Positions 12,825-23,449 of a DNA stretch of 64,000 nucleotides are shown here, piece by piece. This stretch comes from Nyssa sinensis (lineage: Eukaryota > Streptophyta > Magnoliopsida > Cornales > Nyssaceae), in the NCBI GenBank assembly GCA_008638375.1, contig CM018031.1, positions 1,406,001-1,470,000 on the forward strand, given 5' to 3'. Below the pieces are notes generated by a model. That model was given only the letters and a program-made list of their open reading frames with translations. It did not search any database and had not been told where the DNA came from. The position numbers and the translations under genes were made by a program. Position 1 is the first letter of the stretch. Each line of letters starts with the position of its first letter.

Positions 12825-15800
12825 CCAAGAAAAGAATCAATAAGAAGAGAAGAAAATGAGGAAACATCCAAAAAAAGAAAGGAAAAAAAAGTGTCCATAA
12901 GGTGCTCGGAACACGTCCGAAATTTAGATGAAAAAAATTGGGACACTCTCTTTTCGTGTTTCCAACACATGTTCGGGAAGTGTCCGACATGGACACGTGA
13001 GCTAAAATAAAGTGTTTGGGCTTTATAGCTTTCTTGTTTGTTGTGTTGTGTTGCTGTGACATGCAGGCACCCCAAGGGTTAATAAAATTCGAGCAAAGAA
13101 AGAGATGCACACATCGGCTATCGAAGTAATGCAAGAAATGGTTAAGCTTCTACGGATTTATGGTAAAAATGATATGATCCGCATAAGAGACTTATTTGGA
13201 GACACGCCAGAAGGAGTACAAACTCGTGAGTTAATTTTCATTTGAACATGCAAGCAATTCTATCTTTTCTGTGGTCTTAGTGTAATTGAAAAGAATGTGG
13301 TATTTAAGATTATATTTATATTCAATGTAACTTAACTCAATTCAACTCAACAAAGCCTTGTCTCAAGTATTTGGGGTCAATTATATGAATCATGTCTCGC
13401 CGTTCTACTCTATTTAAGGTCATCCCAACAGTTAAATTACATGCTATCATATCTTTTTTCCTACTATTTTTACACAAGGTAATTTGGGTATTCTATGTCC
13501 CCTAGCATGACTCTTAATATGAAACATTCCACTAATACAATTACTAGTCTTTGTTCTATATGGCATACCACCTTAATCAGATTTGTCTCATGTTATCTTC
13601 TATATGTGCTACTTCCACCATATTGTAGATGTAGTCATTTTTAATCTTATCTTTTCTTGTCTTAGTACATATACATCTCAACATCCTCATGTTGTCACAC
13701 TCATTTTATTAACGTGTTTCTTAACTATCCAACATTTTGTTTCATAGCATTGCTAGTCTAATAACAATTTTATAGAATTTACCTTTCAATTTTAGAGGTA
13801 TACGTCAATCAAATTATACTCTAGCAGCACTTCTCTACTTAACTCATACTGTTCTTAAAAAATGTTGTTTAGACCCTAATTTGGGCAATTTTGTGTTTTG
13901 GGGCAATTTAAATTATTTTTGGAAACTTTCTCTTTTGTTATTTAGAGTTTTGTTTAAGACTTCTATTAAGCCTAGGATTTGGTTAATTTAGATTGATTTC
14001 CTATTTTTTGGTATTTTATTCTTATTTTATATTGGATTTAATAAATAACTATGTTGCCCAGAAATGTCCTAAAGGGGGGTGAATAGGACTTTCTTGGTTT
14101 AAGGATTCTTTTTTATTTATCAATTATACTAGATCTAATTGTGACTTGATCAAACTAAACTTTTTCCTAGGTTTTCTTTAGTAGGGTGTTTATTAGCCTT
14201 GCAAGTATATTGGTCCAATGTTATAAGCTTTTCATTCTCTATGGTTAAGTTTATTTTAGATTGATCAACTTAATTATCTCATTTATTTAAAACGAGCACA
14301 TTCAAATGAACACAATCTATTTGTGTAGTGATAGATTTTCCTAACTTATGGTGATTTGGTAAAACTATTTCTAGTTTGATTTCATGGCAATCCCAATTCT
14401 TGTACTCTATCACCATAATGATGTTTGATTGAAACATATAATAGATATTCCAAGTATTCAAACTTAGTCAAATATCTATTAACCACTTTGCCAATTCAAT
14501 CAATTAAACATATAGTAGTAACTTAATCAATCAATCAAATAACATACATTGCAACATGTTAAGAGTAGGATGGATATGATGATAAAGCTGAAACAGAGTA
14601 ATGACACAAAGTAGAGGAAGAGAGAGAGAGAGAGAGAGAGAAAATCATACAAAACATATTTTTTGTGGTTCGACCCCCAACCTACGTCCGTGCCTCAAGT
14701 ATCTCCACCTTGAATTTTTACAGTCCACTTTTTCACTCTCCTTCGCATGTGGAGAATAAACCCTCACACAAGAACTCCCAGAACTTGCAAGGGATACCAT
14801 ACCTTTTACAATTTTACTTACTGGCAAAGAGAAACCTTTACATGAGAACTCTCAGAACTTGCAAAGGATACCACACTTTTTACATTCTTCTTACGAGTGA
14901 AAATGTACCCTTTACAAATTCTCCTTCAATGGATATTCTATTTTAATCTCGCAACATAACGTCCCCTCTTTGAGACAGATTTACACATTTAAGCTCACTA
15001 CAAATTCTCTCCTCTTTGAGATAGATATTATAATGAAAAGTCGTCACAATAACTTTTTCTTTTGAAGTAGATCTGTCATCGAAAGCCTAATTAAAGAGTT
15101 ATTCAGGAGACCGAACAAGAATAGCTCATAGGATATTCAAATCTAGGGCTTGGACCTAAGATCTTGATTAATGATCATGTGTTCTTTCACTCTTTCAACA
15201 CTCATCTTGAAGGGGGTATTCATAGAATCATAGCCCTTTTGAAATATAGCAGTTGGAGTACCTTTTAGTGGGCAAAAGGACTATTAAAATTAACCGTTGC
15301 GCATCTGATCGAAGTTGTAATCGACTGATTTTGAGCATAGTTTGACTGATCATTGGTCCTTGAAGATGTTCAAACCATTCCGGTAACATCAGTAGATTAA
15401 TAATCAACTGATTCATTTGTAGTCGATTGATCCACCTTATCAGCTCAATTGATCCTTTCCATTAGTTTATTGATTCATCCCATCAGTCAACTGATCTTCA
15501 CAGATTCATATTTTCAAATATTGAGCAATTCTTTTAGTTGACTTATCTTAATCATCGGCCAACTTATATGTTCTAGTTGATTTATTTTCCAATTAAGTTT
15601 AACCTAGAACATGTCAACAAATGCAAGGACCTTGAGTTTGATAAAAATCAATAAAGTTTGAGGTCCTAAAGACTCTTTTTGGTCTTCTTCAGCCAATTGT
15701 TCAACCAAATGAAATAGTTTTACAACTAGCACCTTGAACACTCATTCATCCCTTAGACTTAAGATCTTGATGCTCTTGTACTTCCTTTTTCTTCAACTTT

Positions 15801-18800
15801 AAGCTTGAGCTTGATCTTGATGTTCTTTGATTTGGGATCATTTTTGAACCATCTCATTGTAGCTTGATGTCCTTTGAGATGAATTTGTGCCTTGAGAGCT
15901 TCCTTTTGAGCTTAATATGCCATGGTTGATGCTCCGTTGCTCTAGGTGTACCTTTCTTTACATATTTCACTCTATTTAAACCATTTATACATATGTATCA
16001 TCAAAGCTTTGATATCATCTAAATTCTTTTTCTACCCTTGGGTAGAAGTCTTGAGGCTAACACACTATATAATGATGGGTTGTAATGGTTTGAGATAGTC
16101 TTTGATTGAATAAAATTGCTAGAGATGTTTCTCTTTTCCAATCTCTCTTGGGAATGGTATTATGACGGATCAACAAGGCTTTTGATACCCTTGTTCTTAG
16201 TCATTTTTGTGTAAGCATAACAGAAATCATGGTTGTCACTTTTTTTTGTCCATCTAATCCATCCTACTTCAACCCTACGTCAGTTAGTATCAGAGCCCAT
16301 GGTCATTCTTACACCATCCCGCCAACTCCTGTACTCAAGAGGTCCTTTGGAGGATGCATACCAATGCAACAACGTTGCACACTTCACGCAACAGGTTGAA
16401 CGATTAACTCATCGAGTTGCTATGTTAACAATTCAGACTCAACAACAAAATCAACACCCAAATAGTGTCCTAGGGAATAGGAGGTTATGGATGATGAACT
16501 TGAGAACCCTTTCACCGTATATTGACCAAGGAGATGGAGACCCAGGGACAATGAGTCTAATAGGTGGTAGTTGGGTTTAAAAAATAGATATATCTAAATT
16601 TTAAGGCAGTTTGCAGCTAGAAGAACTATTGGATTGGATCAATGATGTGGAGGAAGTACTAGAGTTCAAAGATGTGCCTGACAACACAACAAGAGAGTTC
16701 CCTTAGTCACCACTAGATCTTGGGGATGAGCTGCTACTTGGTGGCAACAATCCAAATTGGCTGAAGTCCGCCAAGGAAAGAAGAAGATCGATTCATGGGA
16801 GAAACTAAAGAAACACGTGTGTTTAGTGTTCTTACCACATAATTATACAAGACTGATGTGCTAGCAAGTAGCAACTCAAGAATTTACATCAAGGTTCACA
16901 CAGTGGATTGTTATACCACAAAATTGTATCAATTGGTAGCCGAGAATGACCTTGCAGAGATAGATCAATTGGTATTCCTATTTATTTGGGGGGACATGTG
17001 ATCACCATTTCAGGATATGCTTAATTCATTTGACCCTTGCTCTGTTTCAAAGGCACACCAGCGAGCACTGCAGTTGGAAAAACAGTTATGAAAAGCAGTG
17101 GTACGTGTATGGAGTGGTGGTAATAGTGGGAACTGTGGGACAATGAATCCAACTTCTGTGGGTTAGGTTGCAATGCTACAGCCTGCAGTAGGAAAGCGGC
17201 CAATAGGGACACAACCAACCAAAACAACAAACACAGGTGCTAGGTCACGTTACTCCAAATTGTTGATAGCCTAGCCATAAGATGGGAGATTGCTGGAAGA
17301 GCAGCAAAATGATGAAAGTTCTATTTGTGATAATGAAAAATTTGCAGAAGACCAACCCGATGACTTCAAACAAGACCCCACTTTTGATATTATCGAATAA
17401 GATGAATTTCAGGAAGAGCATGTGAATGGTGATCAAGGACCATTACTAGTGGTTAAAAGGGCTGCTGGTACTCCCCAAGGAAAAGAAGGTGATGGTTGGC
17501 CAATAATATTCTTCAGTTCATTTGCACTCTTGGTGGAAACGTATGCCGCCTTGTTATTGATACATGAAGCTGTGAGAATGTGGTCGTAGAGGAGGCTGTT
17601 CCCAAATTCGGGTTGACACCAAAGCAACATCCCAAACCTTGCAGGTTTTTTTAGCTCAAAAAGAGAAGTGAGGTAACAATTTCTTACCAAATGGTTAGTT
17701 TCTTTCTCTTTTGGGTCTAAGTACATAAATAAGGTATGGTGCGATGTAGTTGCAATGGATGCATGTCTTCTCTTGTTCGGAAGGCCATGGCAGTTTGATA
17801 GGCATGTTATGTGAAAGAACACATACAGTCCCATGTTTAACACAAACAAAATAGTGCTTCTGACAAACAAGTTAGGTTGTTCCTAACCCAACTGTTGGGG
17901 AGGACTCTAGTCTTTTATTTATGGCACAGTTTGAAGATGAGAAAATTAGAACTAGGATGGTGTATGTTTTAATCAGTAAGGAGGTTGTGAAGGGTACTGC
18001 TATCCTTGACCCTATAAAAGGCTTGATTGAGGAGTATCAGGATGTGTTTCCAGATGAACTCCTTAACAGACTGTCACCGTTGAGGGATATACAACATCAT
18101 ATTAACTTGCTTTCTGGCACTAATCTACCAAGTCGTTCACATTACCGAGCGAACGCCAAAGAACACAAGGAATTCCATTCTCAAGTGGGGGAACTCTTGG
18201 TTAAAGGCCATATCAGGGAGAGCGCCTCAATTCATTGGGAGTACTTGCTTTGCTGACACCTAGGAAAGATGGAACATGGCGTATATATGTTGATAATTGA
18301 GCAATAAACAAAATTACTGTGCTATGCAGATTCCTTAGAATATATAGTACTTGCTTTGCTGACACCTAGGAAAGATGGAACACGGCGTATATGTGTTGAT
18401 AATCGAGCAATAAACAAAGTTACTGTGCTATACAGATTCCTTGGAATATATTTTCACAATGACAACCTTAGAATGGAAGCTTTTTTTCCTGAATGAACTG
18501 TATATTGGTTGTAAGTTCCAGCTTTCATAAGGAGTTGTTCAACCTGGCAGACCTCCACCTATCCAATTTAAAAACAGTAGGGATCGGACCACTATCCCCA
18601 AAGCATTACCTAGCACACTGATATCAAACATAACAACAAATTAGGATCTGATCCGTACAAAACACCATCAATGAGCCATTGCTAATCGACAGTAAAACGG
18701 CGTGCAACAACAAATTGGACTAGATGTATCTGTATTCGAACTGTGTAAATTCATGCAGAAAACAAATCAAATGAAATCAACCAACTCACTGCATGCATCA

Positions 18801-20940
18801 CAATGTCATTTTCTCATACATGTGTGTGTGTGCGCTTTTATATATGTTATGTATGCTTTTGCTAGTATATCGAACTGCGGAATTAATTATGAGATACTAC
18901 CGATGAATTAAATAGGCTTAGCAAGGTTTATAATGCACGGGGAAGAAGACATATACACATGGCATGATCATAATGCAATGGATGCTGCACTGAAAAGGAA
19001 ACTCCAAGACTTAAGTGGACGGGAGACACCATTGTTGATTGCAACAAAGATGGGAGTGACTGAAATGGTGGAGAGAATCCTGGAGGTCATTCCGGAGGCA
19101 ATCCAGGGCTTGGATTCTAACAAAAGGAATGCTGTGCTCTTAGCTATTGAGTACAGGCAAACCAATGTCTACAATCTCTTGCTAAATTTCGTGCAAGAAA
19201 GGAGGATTCTAATGGAGAGTCCATTTCGTCAGCTGGACAGCCAAGGAAACAGTGCATTGCACCTAGCTGCAATGTTTGGAAATCACCAGCCTTGGCTCAT
19301 TCCGGGCGATGCATTGCATATGCAGTGGGAAATCAAATGGTACAAGGTATACTCTGATATCCAATAACAACTTCTAAAATTCCTACACAACATTCATGTA
19401 TGTAATTTTCCAATTGGGAGTCTCTCCGTTTTATTTGAGTTGAGTTGTCGAGGATCTATTTCTCTCACAAGGTGGGCCCGGCAAGTGGTGGCCCCACCTT
19501 GTGAGAAAAATGTACCCTATCTATTTCATTTCAGAGGTGGTGGGTTCCATGTAAAAGAAATTGACCCGGTTCCCTAATTTTGTGTTCTGAAACATTTTAC
19601 ATTTACAATACTGTAATTAATTCATTAGGAAAATTCTAAACTATTTTCCCAACACTATCCCCCATTTTTTTTTAAATACCACCTGGGATCTTCTGATCTT
19701 TTCCATTGTTGGCAACAATTGATTCTTGAGCCTTCTTCATGAGTTGATTAGTCTCCAGTTTCAACACTCCATTTTTTTTTTTTAATTTTTGAAAACTTCC
19801 TTGTATTTGTATGTTTGGCTCCTACTTTTCACTTGTATATGTTGCCAGTGACAAATTCATGTTGATGAAAAAAAATTAACACGTCTTTAAATGAAATCAA
19901 TTCCTTGGCTTTCAAAACCTGCAAAACAAAAATGTTAGGAGAAAAAAAAATATATATATATATATATTTTTTTTTTTTTTCTCACAGAATATGCTACCCC
20001 CTACTTCCTTTTTATTCTTATGGCGGACTCATGGTCTTGGGCCTTTTCTTTTAAGGGGTATACGCACTTGTTAGCTTTTCAGTTTTTTACTTTGGTAATT
20101 GGTGCTTGCTAGCTAAACCTTTTAATTTAAAAACTTTGGGTAGAAAATCTTGATAATTCATGAACAAGTGTTTCGCTTATTCTGATAATGCAGTTTGTCA
20201 AGAATTCAATGCCACCACATTACTTTGCTCGTTTCAACAACATGAACGTGTCCCCAAAGGAAATATTCAAAGATAAACATCAAGCATTGGTCAACAAAGG
20301 TAGTGACTGGCTCACGAAAACTTCCCAGTCATTCTCTGTTGTCGCAGCACTTATTGCATCAGTTGTATTCTCCACTCAAGCACAGTTGCCCGGAAGTTTC
20401 GACGGAAAGGGAGCACCAAATCTGGAAGATGAACCGGGATTCAAAGTCTTTGCCATCTCTTCCATTTTTGCTCTCTGCTTCTCTGTGACTTCTCTGGTCA
20501 TCTTCCTTGCGATCCTCAACTCAAGATACCGAGTAAAAGATTTCGAGAAAAAGTTGCCAGTGAAACTTCTGCTGGGTTTAACATCACTCTTCGCGTCTAT
20601 AGGTTCCATGTTGATCTCATTTTGTGCCGGAGCTTACTTCATCCTTAGAGATGAGATGAAAGTTGCATTGTTTCCCATATATGCAGTGGCATGCTTCCCT
20701 GTGACCATTTTTGCTCTTCAGAATATCCCACTATACCTCAATCTTATATGGGCTATCTTCCAAAGGGTACCGCACCGGGCTGTAAGTGAACCCTACCATT
20801 ATATGGCTCGAGCTCCCGCTCCTGCTCCTGCTCCTGCTGCTGCTAGTAAAAGTACGGACAAAACATCCAAACAGAAACAGCCTCACTCACATTTCGGAAT
20901 AGCCCCATCAACGTGGGAAAAAATTGCTAATCTCTTTTGA
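5607..20940 (+). CDS. ankyrin-repeat membrane protein with PGG domain (ITN1/ACD6-like), copy 1
   Basis: Spliced CDS: 5607-6168, 6496-6645, 7539-7646, 10409-10504, 11282-11434, 13067-13225, 18922-19346, 20194-20940. The total is 2400 nt (799 aa) with all junction phases consistent. Domains: ankyrin repeats at about 62-155 and 175-225 (motifs [27 protein letters not shown]); a basic linker with a KKKKW cluster; a hydrophobic stretch at about 330-356; a second ankyrin block at about 442-530 ([18 protein letters not shown]); then a PGG-type region with four predicted membrane helices from about residue 598. The PGG motif reads PGS. An Ala-Pro-rich tail precedes a basic C-terminus. Family members act at membranes in salt-stress and immune signalling; the role here is inferred from family only. 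Intron 1 requires a GC donor at 6169-6170. Intron 6 (5.7 kb) holds retroelement debris. The paralog at 26462-38905 has identical structure. Confidence 0.85.
6169..6495 (+). other. GC-AG intron 1 of ankyrin gene 1
   Basis: The donor reads TTTG|GCAAGT, the form usual for plant GC-AG introns. The acceptor is TTACTTAG|AT. The paralog has TTTG|GTATGT at the same place (27026-27035). No GT near the exon end gives the right frame. Confidence 0.75.
6496..6645 (+). CDS. ankyrin gene 1, exon 2
   Basis: Completes the fourth repeat and encodes the fifth ([12 protein letters not shown]). It ends phase 1 at GAAT|GTAAGA. Confidence 0.85.
7539..7646 (+). CDS. ankyrin gene 1, exon 3
   Basis: Acceptor TTTTCAG|CT, donor TCAA|GTAAGT. 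It encodes a basic, leucine-rich linker (36 residues). The 108-nt length is the same as copy 2. Confidence 0.8.
8336..8822. mobile_element. AT-rich palindromic MITE, copy A (intron 3 of ankyrin gene 1)
   Basis: A foldback-like AT-rich block whose right arm carries motifs (CAGTATAATTGTCA, TATTATCAGGTAAA) mirrored in reverse in its left arm and shared with the elements at 25014-25485 and 32852-33250. The exact ends are uncertain. Confidence 0.45.
9440..9787 (-). pseudogene. antisense ZIP metal-transporter pseudogene, copy 1 (intron 3)
   Basis: Read on the - strand from ATG at 9787: a signal-peptide-like start ([20 protein letters not shown]), then after frameshifts a ZIP N-terminal stretch ([27 protein letters not shown]). 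A deletion of about 15-20 codons follows, then [20 protein letters not shown]. These match the first exon of plant ZIP2/ZIP11-type zinc/iron transporters, which carry secretory signals and a GISPYF.RWNE...LGTQF.GG block. Stops and frameshifts make it non-functional, and no later ZIP exons are seen. A matching remnant sits in the same intron of copy 2. Confidence 0.75.
10409..10504 (+). CDS. ankyrin gene 1, exon 4
   Basis: Acceptor GCTAG|GT, donor CAAG|GTAAGC. It encodes a Cys-Cys-Lys-rich linker (LLGCCKKK) and an acidic/Pro stretch. The dicysteine could be lipidated; that is speculation. Confidence 0.8.
11282..11434 (+). CDS. ankyrin gene 1, exon 5
   Basis: Encodes LRKKKKW followed by a hydrophobic segment of about 26 residues. 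Acceptor GACAAG|GT, donor CTCG|GTTAGT. Length equals copy 2 (153 nt). Confidence 0.8.
11590..12009. mobile_element. 420-bp insertion in intron 5 of ankyrin gene 1
   Basis: Absent from the paralogous intron, where the flanks are directly joined (about 35670). It is bounded by TTTTG on both sides (11585-11589 and 12005-12009). It has a poly-A run near 11797-11815, but no coding motif or clear inverted ends. Confidence 0.4.
12431..13028. mobile_element. 598-bp non-autonomous DNA transposon (hAT-like) with 8-bp target duplication
   Basis: Flanked by CTTTCTTG at 12423-12430 and 13029-13036. The paralogous intron has a single CTTTCTTG (36090-36097) with the same flanks, so this is an insertion with a preserved empty site. 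Both subterminal regions carry GGACACG/CGTGTCC motifs in opposite orientation. An 8-bp duplication suits hAT elements; terminal inverted repeats are weak. It contains a compound GT/AT microsatellite (about 12739-12822) and no transposase. Confidence 0.7.
12739..12822. repeat. compound (GT)n(AT)n microsatellite
   Basis: Alternating GT then AT dinucleotides inside the 598-bp element. It produces long false antisense reading frames. Confidence 0.85.
13067..13225 (+). CDS. ankyrin gene 1, exon 6
   Basis: Acceptor CATGCAG|GC, donor ACTC|GTGAGT. It encodes the inter-domain helix typical of the family ([15 protein letters not shown]). Confidence 0.85.
13331..13857 (-). mobile_element. RTE-type LINE 3' end (decayed)
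   Basis: In reverse orientation it reads the conserved 3' part of plant RTE LINE ORFs: a [17 protein letters not shown] block and an ending that leads into a CTTTGTTGAGTTGAATTGAG tail. Frameshifts and stops are present. The first about 270 bases are shared with intron 6 of copy 2, so it was in place before the segmental duplication. Confidence 0.65.
13858..16280. repeat. retroelement-like noncoding DNA in intron 6 of ankyrin gene 1
   Basis: Contains pieces resembling plant LTR-retroelement noncoding sequence (AAGGGGGGTGAATAGGAC near 14071-14090; a GTGGTTCGACCCCC block near 14663). It also has a (GA)n run (14618-14641) and repeated short motifs related to TCAACTGATTGA (15330-15500). No intact reading frame. 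Classification is tentative. Confidence 0.4.
16284..18480 (+). mobile_element. decayed Ty3/gypsy LTR retrotransposon (PBS, gag, start of RT)
   Basis: A primer-binding-site-like sequence matching initiator tRNA-Met usage (TATCAGAGCCCATGG) lies at 16288-16302. Next comes a broken gag ([18 protein letters not shown] near 16630; [10 protein letters not shown] near 16796; [20 protein letters not shown] near 17010). Then comes the protease-RT linker and RT start ([20 protein letters not shown], then GHIRESAS) at 17921-18256, with the RT motif TPRKDG...VDNRAINK continuing out of frame. Stops, frameshifts and loss of the remaining RT, RNase H and integrase make it inactive. No matching 3' LTR recognised. 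Confidence 0.75.
18241..18452. repeat. 106-bp tandem duplication inside the gypsy RT fragment
   Basis: The block beginning GTACTTGCTTTGCTGACACC at 18241 recurs at 18347 with a handful of substitutions. The second copy keeps a readable VDNRAINK while the first has a stop there. Confidence 0.8.
18922..19346 (+). CDS. ankyrin gene 1, exon 7
   Basis: Acceptor GCTTAG|CA, donor TACAAG|GTATAC. It encodes the second ankyrin block and the [18 protein letters not shown] segment. It differs from copy 2 at about 10 of 141 residues by eye. Confidence 0.85.
20194..20940 (+). CDS. ankyrin gene 1, exon 8 (PGG domain)
   Basis: Acceptor AATGCAG|TTT. It encodes the [13 protein letters not shown] entry to the PGG domain, four hydrophobic helices, the AP-repeat tail and the stop at 20938-20940. 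Confidence 0.88.
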   Translation, partial: FVKNSMPPHYFARFNNMNVSPKEIFKDKHQALVNKGSDWLTKTSQSFSVVAALIASVVFSTQAQLPGSFDGKGAPNLEDEPGFKVFAISSIFALCFSVTSLVIFLAILNSRYRVKDFEKKLPVKLLLGLTSLFASIGSMLISFCAGAYFILRDEMKVALFPIYAVACFPVTIFALQNIPLYLNLIWAIFQRVPHRAVSEPYHYMARAPAPAPAPAAASKSTDKTSKQKQPHSHFGIAPSTWEKIANLF

Positions 20941-21665
20941 CAGCTACTGGAAGTATTTTATGCACCCTATTACAGGGGATGCTAGTGTTCGACAATTGTG
21001 TGTGTGTGTGTATTAATTATATATTCATAATTGTGTGTGTATTTCAAAATATTTCCTTGTGACTGTTTTTGTTTAAGTCTTCCTTACAAACTTTCTGTAG
21101 CAGATGAGAAACTGGATGAAAGGGCAAACCAAGTTGATGATTAATGAACTCTGAGGGCAGTATAATTGTGAGAAGTGAATCTCTATAACAGAACATATTT
21201 ATCAATAATATGGCTTATTTCGAATTGTGTTTTTCATGTTGGCAGATTTCGCTCCGTCATCTGTGCTACAAAAATAGCCCTCTCCCTCAAGACTCCCTTA
21301 TCCTAACCCGGGTAATGGCAACATGTACTCTCAAGTTTAGTACAATTAACTATGGAGTTCACGAGATAGACTCCACCCTCTCACATAGCTACAGTGAATG
21401 CACCAAGTTATTTGAGAGTGGGGAGAACATAGTTGATGGACATACTCAGCCAGCTTGTAAGAAATCAAAGTTTCTATTCTTGATGCAGGATTTAGTTTGA
21501 AGGGCGATTCACAGTTTATACCTGCAGACAGTAGAAGAAGTGTGGGTGGAGCAAAAACAGAGACCCAAATCAAAGAAATCCAACTTCTTTAATGATTCTA
21601 AAAATTACAGATAAGGTATAACAAGGCAATTAATGTAGCTGTAAGTATCGAGCATTGATGTATAA

Positions 21666-21739
21666 TTACAAGGTGATGCTTTTGTGAACTCCTAAAGATA
21701 CATGATGCACTTCGACGGCGCCTTTTGCTTTGAGATAAC
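21666..21739 (-). pseudogene. stranded, decayed copy of the DUF593 gene's last exon
   Basis: On the - strand an acceptor (TTTGTAG) is followed by sequence nearly identical to the true last exon at 41332-41391. A one-base insertion and a 6-base CATCAT insertion break the SKKRRCRS part, leaving VSLGVHKS readable in another frame before a stop. No upstream DUF593 exons lie within reach, so it is a leftover of the segmental duplication. Confidence 0.75.
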
Positions 21740-21871
21740 CTACAAATATAAGCTCTAGCAATCAGTGGATTATTCAATTACAAGGAACATGAAAAGTACC
21801 AAAACATCATTGCCAATTCAGGTCATACCATATTAAACCACCTTGATATCTCACTTGACGTCGTTGCCTGG

Positions 21872-21997
21872 GTAAATTACACTGACGAGACAAGTCCAGA
21901 AGTTATTGACAATTACTGTTGACATTCTTTTTATGTTTCTGAAATTATACTGACATTTTTTATTTTATCTAATAATAGACAAATATCACTTTCAGTA
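21872..21997. mobile_element. partial AT-rich MITE, copy D
   Basis: Carries GTAAATTACACTGAC and GAAATTATACTGACA, the arm motifs of the family at 25014-25485, but only one arm is present. Confidence 0.4.
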
Positions 21998-23181
21998 TTC
22001 AGTGGTTATTGTTTACTGCTTTGAATTGGGACATTGTTTGTAGTTTTAATGCCTATTTTCCTTGTCATTTGCAATTATTTTGGGCTGCACATAATATGTT
22101 TGAATGAATTCCCATTCCAATTCTTTTCTTTTTTTTTGCAATTTGCTACACATGACATCTTTTGTGTTTTAATAGAAGTTTTCTCTATGATTCTAATGTG
22201 TATAGATATGACGAAGAAAAAGTAAAATGTGGGTGTTTCGAGGTAGGAGACCTGAGATATATAAAAAAAAAAAAATGGGAGAGTTGCAGTGCACAAGTTT
22301 GCTCGTATCCGGGTTTGTGCTACTGTGGCTACCCTTCAATACAATGAGACAGAAGAGGCATTTAGAAAATACGAAGTTGGGAATCATAAAATGTGGACCA
22401 TGATTCCAGAACAGATGGGAAGAATGTCCCCTTAGCCCCACCACCTCCACCACAACAACATGATGAAGAAGTCTATTTGCTGCAATGTTGGTTCTATCTT
22501 TACCATGTAAGTAATAGATTTTGCTACATTTAATTATTTTTAGTAGTGGAAAATTTGAAACTACCCTTGTAGCTTTGTCATTAGATGAATGTACATTGGT
22601 TTTTAAATTGCACAAGTGCAGGAATGGTAATCCAATCTCTTCATTTTGAATAAGCAAAGCGTTTCTGATACTAGAGTATCTCTTTCTTATGCATTACTGT
22701 AATTACTGATGCTTTGCTTTTTCAGATATTACAAACTGTGATATTCTAATCGTGTCCAGGAATTGTAACATGAATATACATTTAAAGTGTGTGTTTAAAT
22801 GTGTAATACTTGGGGCTGAACCTGTAGCGTAGAAGCCAGTTCAAGAATTAGGAATTGAACTTTGGTGTTTGTGGGAAACAAAACTAAAATTATGATCTTG
22901 ATAACCAAGAAATTTGGAGAAAACCTATTCTGGAAAATGGTCAATATTTGTAGTGAGGGTTTCTAGGAACCATTTTCCCCCATTAGAGAAACCATATCCC
23001 ATTGGAAAGTTGTTAGCCCCAAAATAAAAATGTTTAATGATTGTATCACCTCATACCCACTCCACTCCACTCCACTCATAATGTCAGGTTTGTCCAATAC
23101 CTAATTTCAAGATCTCATATGCTCAGGCGAGCTCAAGCATAAAACCAACAAAGCAATGGCTTTAGGCCTTATCTAAAAAGA

Positions 23182-23449
23182 AGGTCTCAAATTTTAGGTA
23201 TTTATAGTATAATGAAATTAGAAATCTAAGATTAATAAAACTTTAACGGTATAAAAAGGCCCCAAAATCACTTTAGGTCTCACCTAAAGAGAAGATCCCA
23301 AATTTTTGGTATCTATAGTATAATGAAATTAAAAATCTAAGATTAATAAGAGTCTAACTCTACAAAAAGGTCCCAAATTTTCTATATTTATAGTATAATG
23401 AAACTAAAAGTTTAAGGTAAATAAAAATCTAACTCTATAAAAAAGACCC
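23182..23449. repeat. three-copy direct repeat of about 75-bp units
   Basis: Units start near 23182, 23293 and 23368, each with TATAGTATAATGAAA and a TCTAAGATTAATAA-like core. The first and second units are separated by an extra 35 bp. Confidence 0.75.

Larger units (their letters stand above)
3590..21830. repeat. segmental duplication, unit 1
   Basis: This block is collinear with 24640-41460. It shares promoter-region sequence, all eight ankyrin-gene exons, several intronic features (antisense ZIP remnant, LINE tail), the 3' flank, and the last exon of a DUF593-type gene on the opposite strand. Similarity fades near 21810-21830, just past that exon. Unit lengths differ because of later insertions and deletions. 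Confidence 0.85.

Noticed and set aside
12673..13134. Long antisense reading frames (119-153 aa) with YIYIYI and THTHTH runs
   Set aside because: Produced by the GT/AT microsatellite inside the 598-bp transposon; the composition is not protein-like.
22193..22657. 154-aa - strand reading frame
   Set aside because: Low-complexity, crosses an A-run, no recognisable motif, and no counterpart in the other duplication unit.
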